DNA from: Candidatus Aquicultor secundus
GTDB lineage: Bacteria > Actinomycetota > Aquicultoria > Aquicultorales > Aquicultoraceae
DNA: 62,958 nucleotides
Direction: 5' to 3'
Assembly: GCA_002783345.1 (NCBI GenBank)
Contig: PFFU01000104.1
Span: forward strand, 4,245-67,202
Shown here: positions 60,968 through 62,958 of the stretch, piece by piece
How the letters are laid out: every line of letters begins with the position of its first letter
How positions within the stretch are numbered: position 1 is the stretch's first letter
Program-made: the position numbers and the translations under genes
Notes under the pieces: generated by a model
The model's database searches: none
Seen by the model: the letters and a program-made list of their open reading frames with translations, nothing else
Told to the model about the DNA's origin: nothing

Positions 60968-62502
60968 TAAATTGAGCCCTCCTTTAGCCCGAGCGCATTA
61001 AAGAGCGCACGACCCTTGTCCAGGGTCTCGATGTATTCCTCTTCGGGATCGGAATCGGCTACGATGCCTCCACCGACCTGCAAATACGCCTTATCCCCTA
61101 ATGCGATTATGGTGCGAATGACGATGTTCGTGTCCATCTTGCCGTTGGTGCTGATATAGCCGATGGAGCCGGTGTAGAGATTTCTGCGGTGGGGCTCGAG
61201 TTCTTCTATTATCTGCATCGCCCTGATTTTAGGCGCGCCCGTTATCGATCCGCCGGGAAAACTCGCTTTTATCAAGTCCATCATTCCGATATCGGGTCTC
61301 AACTGCCCGACAACGGTGGATACCAGGTGGTGAACCGCTTCATAGCTTTCAACAACCATCAGATCGGGAACCTTAACGCTTCCAAACTCGCATACCCTGC
61401 CGAGGTCGTTTCGCTTTACATCGACAATCATAACATTCTCGGCCGAGTCTTTCTCGCTTGCCTGCAACTCGCTGACGGCCGCTTTGTCTTTGTCGCTGTC
61501 CTTGTAGCGCGGCCTCGTGCCCTTGATCGGCCTGGTTTCCACATAACGATCGTTGACAAACATAAAACGCTCCGGCGACGAGCTAAGAATCGAGAAATCA
61601 TCGTATCCCAGGTACGCCGCAAACGGGGCTGGGTTTGCTTCCCGAAGCAGCTTATAGAGCGTGTAGTGGTCGACATGCAAATCGGCGGTGAACCGCTGTG
61701 CCAGGTTTACTTGAAAAATATCGCCCGCGCTTATGTATTCCTTTGCTTTGTCGATCGCTTGTTTATATTCTTCCCTGGTGAAATTGGATGCCAGGTTTGC
61801 GGCAACTACGTGCTTGTCTTTACGTAATGGCTGCCAAGTATCGCCTGGTGCGGTATGCAATTCATCCTGTGCTTTGGTTGCTTTGCGGATAAGCAGGTCG
61901 AGGTGCGATTGCGCCTTATCGAGGGACTCCGCGTTGTCTGCGGGAGTGTAGGCGATCGCATAGGTTTTTTTATCGAGATGGTCTACGATTATCGCTTCGG
62001 TATAAAATCCCAGATAAATATCGGGGATTTTCTGGTCGTCTTCGGCTATGTCGGGTATCCGTTCTATCTGCCTGTTTAAGTCATAGCCGAAGTAGCCGAC
62101 CGCACCGCCGGTAAACGGCAGCCAGGAGAACCGGTCTTTCTCTAGCATCCCGAATGATTTAATCATATCATCCACTACCGCCAGCGGATCGGATGTGTAA
62201 ATTGTGTTGCGTCCATCCCTGGTTACTTCGGTGATCGCGCCTTTTGATCGTATGGTTATGATGGGGTTGCTGCCCAAGATGGAGTATCTGCCATAGCGCT
62301 CCATGAGCATTGCGCTTTCCAGCAGAAAGGGCATGTCGTCAGCTAGAAGGCCACATAGGGCTTCGGACGGGTTTTCTATGTGAGGTATTTCTTCAAGCAG
62401 CAGGTCTGCGTGTGTGCCGTCCAGAATTGCGGTGCTGGACTCGTGCATTGCGTGAGCTGCAGTTATCGCGCTGGTGTCATTTGTTAACGTTTTGCTTATC
62501 AT
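60967..62502 (-). CDS. pabB: Aminodeoxychorismate synthase component I
   Basis: A 511-residue chorismate-utilising enzyme. The frame extends to a TTG at 62514, but the ATG at 62502 with GAGGGAG upstream is preferred. It contains the N-terminal Trp-binding-like domain (PFLLESAMLMERYGRYSILG in part) and the chorismate-binding domain with the PabB-type PIKGT (lysine K327), where anthranilate synthases have PIAGT, and PGGSITGAPKIRAMQII, where TrpE has PAGTVSGAPK. So folate synthesis (p-aminobenzoate) rather than tryptophan is indicated. The glutaminase partner pabA is not in this window. It overlaps pabC by one base. A terminator and a promoter-like site lie upstream. Confidence 0.93.
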   Translation of the reverse strand: MISKTLTNDTSAITAAHAMHESSTAILDGTHADLLLEEIPHIENPSEALCGLLADDMPFLLESAMLMERYGRYSILGSNPIITIRSKGAITEVTRDGRNTIYTSDPLAVVDDMIKSFGMLEKDRFSWLPFTGGAVGYFGYDLNRQIERIPDIAEDDQKIPDIYLGFYTEAIIVDHLDKKTYAIAYTPADNAESLDKAQSHLDLLIRKATKAQDELHTAPGDTWQPLRKDKHVVAANLASNFTREEYKQAIDKAKEYISAGDIFQVNLAQRFTADLHVDHYTLYKLLREANPAPFAAYLGYDDFSILSSSPERFMFVNDRYVETRPIKGTRPRYKDSDKDKAAVSELQASEKDSAENVMIVDVKRNDLGRVCEFGSVKVPDLMVVESYEAVHHLVSTVVGQLRPDIGMMDLIKASFPGGSITGAPKIRAMQIIEELEPHRRNLYTGSIGYISTNGKMDTNIVIRTIIALGDKAYLQVGGGIVADSDPEEEYIETLDKGRALFNALGLKEGSI

Positions 62503-62540
62503 CGTCTCCCTCAAAAGTTCTTAGTATGCGGAGACTAGTT

Positions 62541-62599
62541 TTGGGCGGAGACAAGCTCCGCCGCAATATTACTGGGCTTGGGCGGAGACAAGCTTCGCC
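62541..62599. repeat. Two 22-base direct repeats upstream of pabB
   Basis: Copies at 62541-62562 and 62578-62599 differ by one base and contain GGGCGGAGACAAGCT. Their GCGG/CCGC ends can pair. Similar sequences are familiar intergenic repeats; here they lie in the pabB leader. Confidence 0.75.
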
Positions 62600-62641
62600 C
62601 CTACTTGATGGAAACTAGCTTCGCATTCATCCTAAGTCAAC

Positions 62642-62674
62642 AAAAAAAAGCAAGCACCCATTGGCTGGGTGTCC
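62642..62674 (-). terminator. Rho-independent terminator upstream of pabB
   Basis: On the minus strand the stem pairs ACACCCA-like and TGGGTGC-like arms (62654-62660 with 66-72, loop GCCAA) and runs into eight T residues (62642-62649). It ends a transcript coming from the right, which may begin at the promoter near 62770. A TTGACT box follows at 62635-62640 and could start pabB transcription (weak -10 TAGTTT at 62612-62617). Confidence 0.75.
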
Positions 62675-62712
62675 GCTTCTAAAAGGACTAACATGCCAAT
62701 TATTATTCAATC

Positions 62713-62770
62713 GTATATATTTACGTTTACCTTACCTTAAGTATATACTTACGTTTACCTTAATTTTCAA
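62713..62770 (-). promoter_or_regulatory. Promoter with tandem 28-base repeat
   Basis: On the minus strand TTGAAA (62765-62770), exactly seventeen bases, TATATA (62742-62747). The region is two tandem 28-base units (62713-62740 and 62741-62768) sharing 21 of their first 22 bases, including TTACGTTTACCTTA (62721-62734 and 62749-62762). The repeated motif is operator-like. The transcript would be about 94 bases before it reaches the terminator. Confidence 0.5.
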
Positions 62771-62888
62771 GCTATTACAAGAGAATATCCAAAATTTTGT
62801 TGGTAAAACTATGTCCGTCTCGTCATTTTTTAAATACCCATTAAAGACAACGTGTGAAAAGCTTAGACGGTTTACTTCAGCTAAGCTG

Positions 62889-62924
62889 GTGCGCTCTAGA
62901 TTCTTCGCTTCGCTCAGAATGACA
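62889..62924 (+). repeat. Dispersed intergenic repeat, copy D
   Basis: GTGCGCTCTAGATTCTTCGC and the rest of the core ending AATGACAG. Same family as 6-59. No gene is visible between 62675 and the window end. Confidence 0.8.
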
Positions 62925-62958
62925 GGTGGTACACTGTGACGCTTTCGATTGCATGGGA

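Noticed and set aside
60967-62502. Anthranilate synthase TrpE
   Set aside because: PIKGT and PGGSITGAPKIRAM are PabB-type, and pabC follows with a one-base overlap.

Overview
The window carries about 55 protein-coding genes, nearly all on the minus strand, and no rRNA, tRNA or CRISPR array that I could see. Gene order suggests a monoderm, non-sporulating bacterium of deep actinobacterial affinity. The run dxs-tlyA-nadK-recN-steA-mctB-pyrG-NUDIX-xerD is the order known from Mycobacterium, while efp-accC-nusB-xseB-ispA-dxs-tlyA-nadK-recN is also typical of Clostridia. No sporulation gene is present where Clostridia carry spoIVB and spo0A. A PASTA-domain penicillin-binding protein and a type IV pilus cluster without a PilQ secretin also fit a monoderm envelope. 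I cannot name the organism; a basal Actinomycetota lineage is my best guess.

Layout from left to right. 0.1-3.3 kb: a possible Roadblock-like protein, a full-length P-type ATPase in which every catalytic motif is replaced, and a divergent DUF2267 protein. 3.3-10.3 kb: deoB, xerD, a NUDIX hydrolase, DUF3866, an M20 peptidase and pyrG. 10.4-17.7 kb: a cell-surface glycan cluster (MraY/WecA-like transferase, alkaline-phosphatase-fold membrane protein, GT-C membrane transferase, three soluble glycosyltransferases). 17.8-28.4 kb: mctB-like, steA, a degenerate LytM protein, recN, nadK, tlyA, dxs, ispA, xseB, nusB. 28.4-33.5 kb: accC, a carboxyltransferase-AccB fusion, efp and pepP. 33.6-36.9 kb: aroQ, aroB, aroK, aroC. 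37.1-54.1 kb: the type IV pilus cluster (pilP, O, N, M, three minor pilins, pilD, a TPR protein, a Wzy-like ligase, pilA, pilC, pilT, two pilB). 54.0-57.2 kb: aroE, yqeG, a U32 peptidase and an NFU-type Fe-S protein. 57.5-60.1 kb: the PASTA penicillin-binding protein on the plus strand. 60.1-62.5 kb: pabC and pabB.

The genes form a shikimate/folate branch (aroE, Q, B, K, C feeding pabB and pabC), an isoprenoid branch (dxs, ispA) that could supply lipid carriers to the surface-glycan cluster, central carboxylation (accC plus the fusion protein), and an envelope/pilus programme. Four pilus genes or operons have upstream sequences resembling FliA/SigD-type promoters. Intergenic spaces hold several families of short repeats.

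The most notable observations are the intact but catalytically dead CopB-like ATPase; the carboxyltransferase-AccB fusion with a strong ribosome-binding site at the module junction, which could also release free AccB; the FliA-like promoters of the pilus genes; and a degenerate LytM protein between recN and steA.
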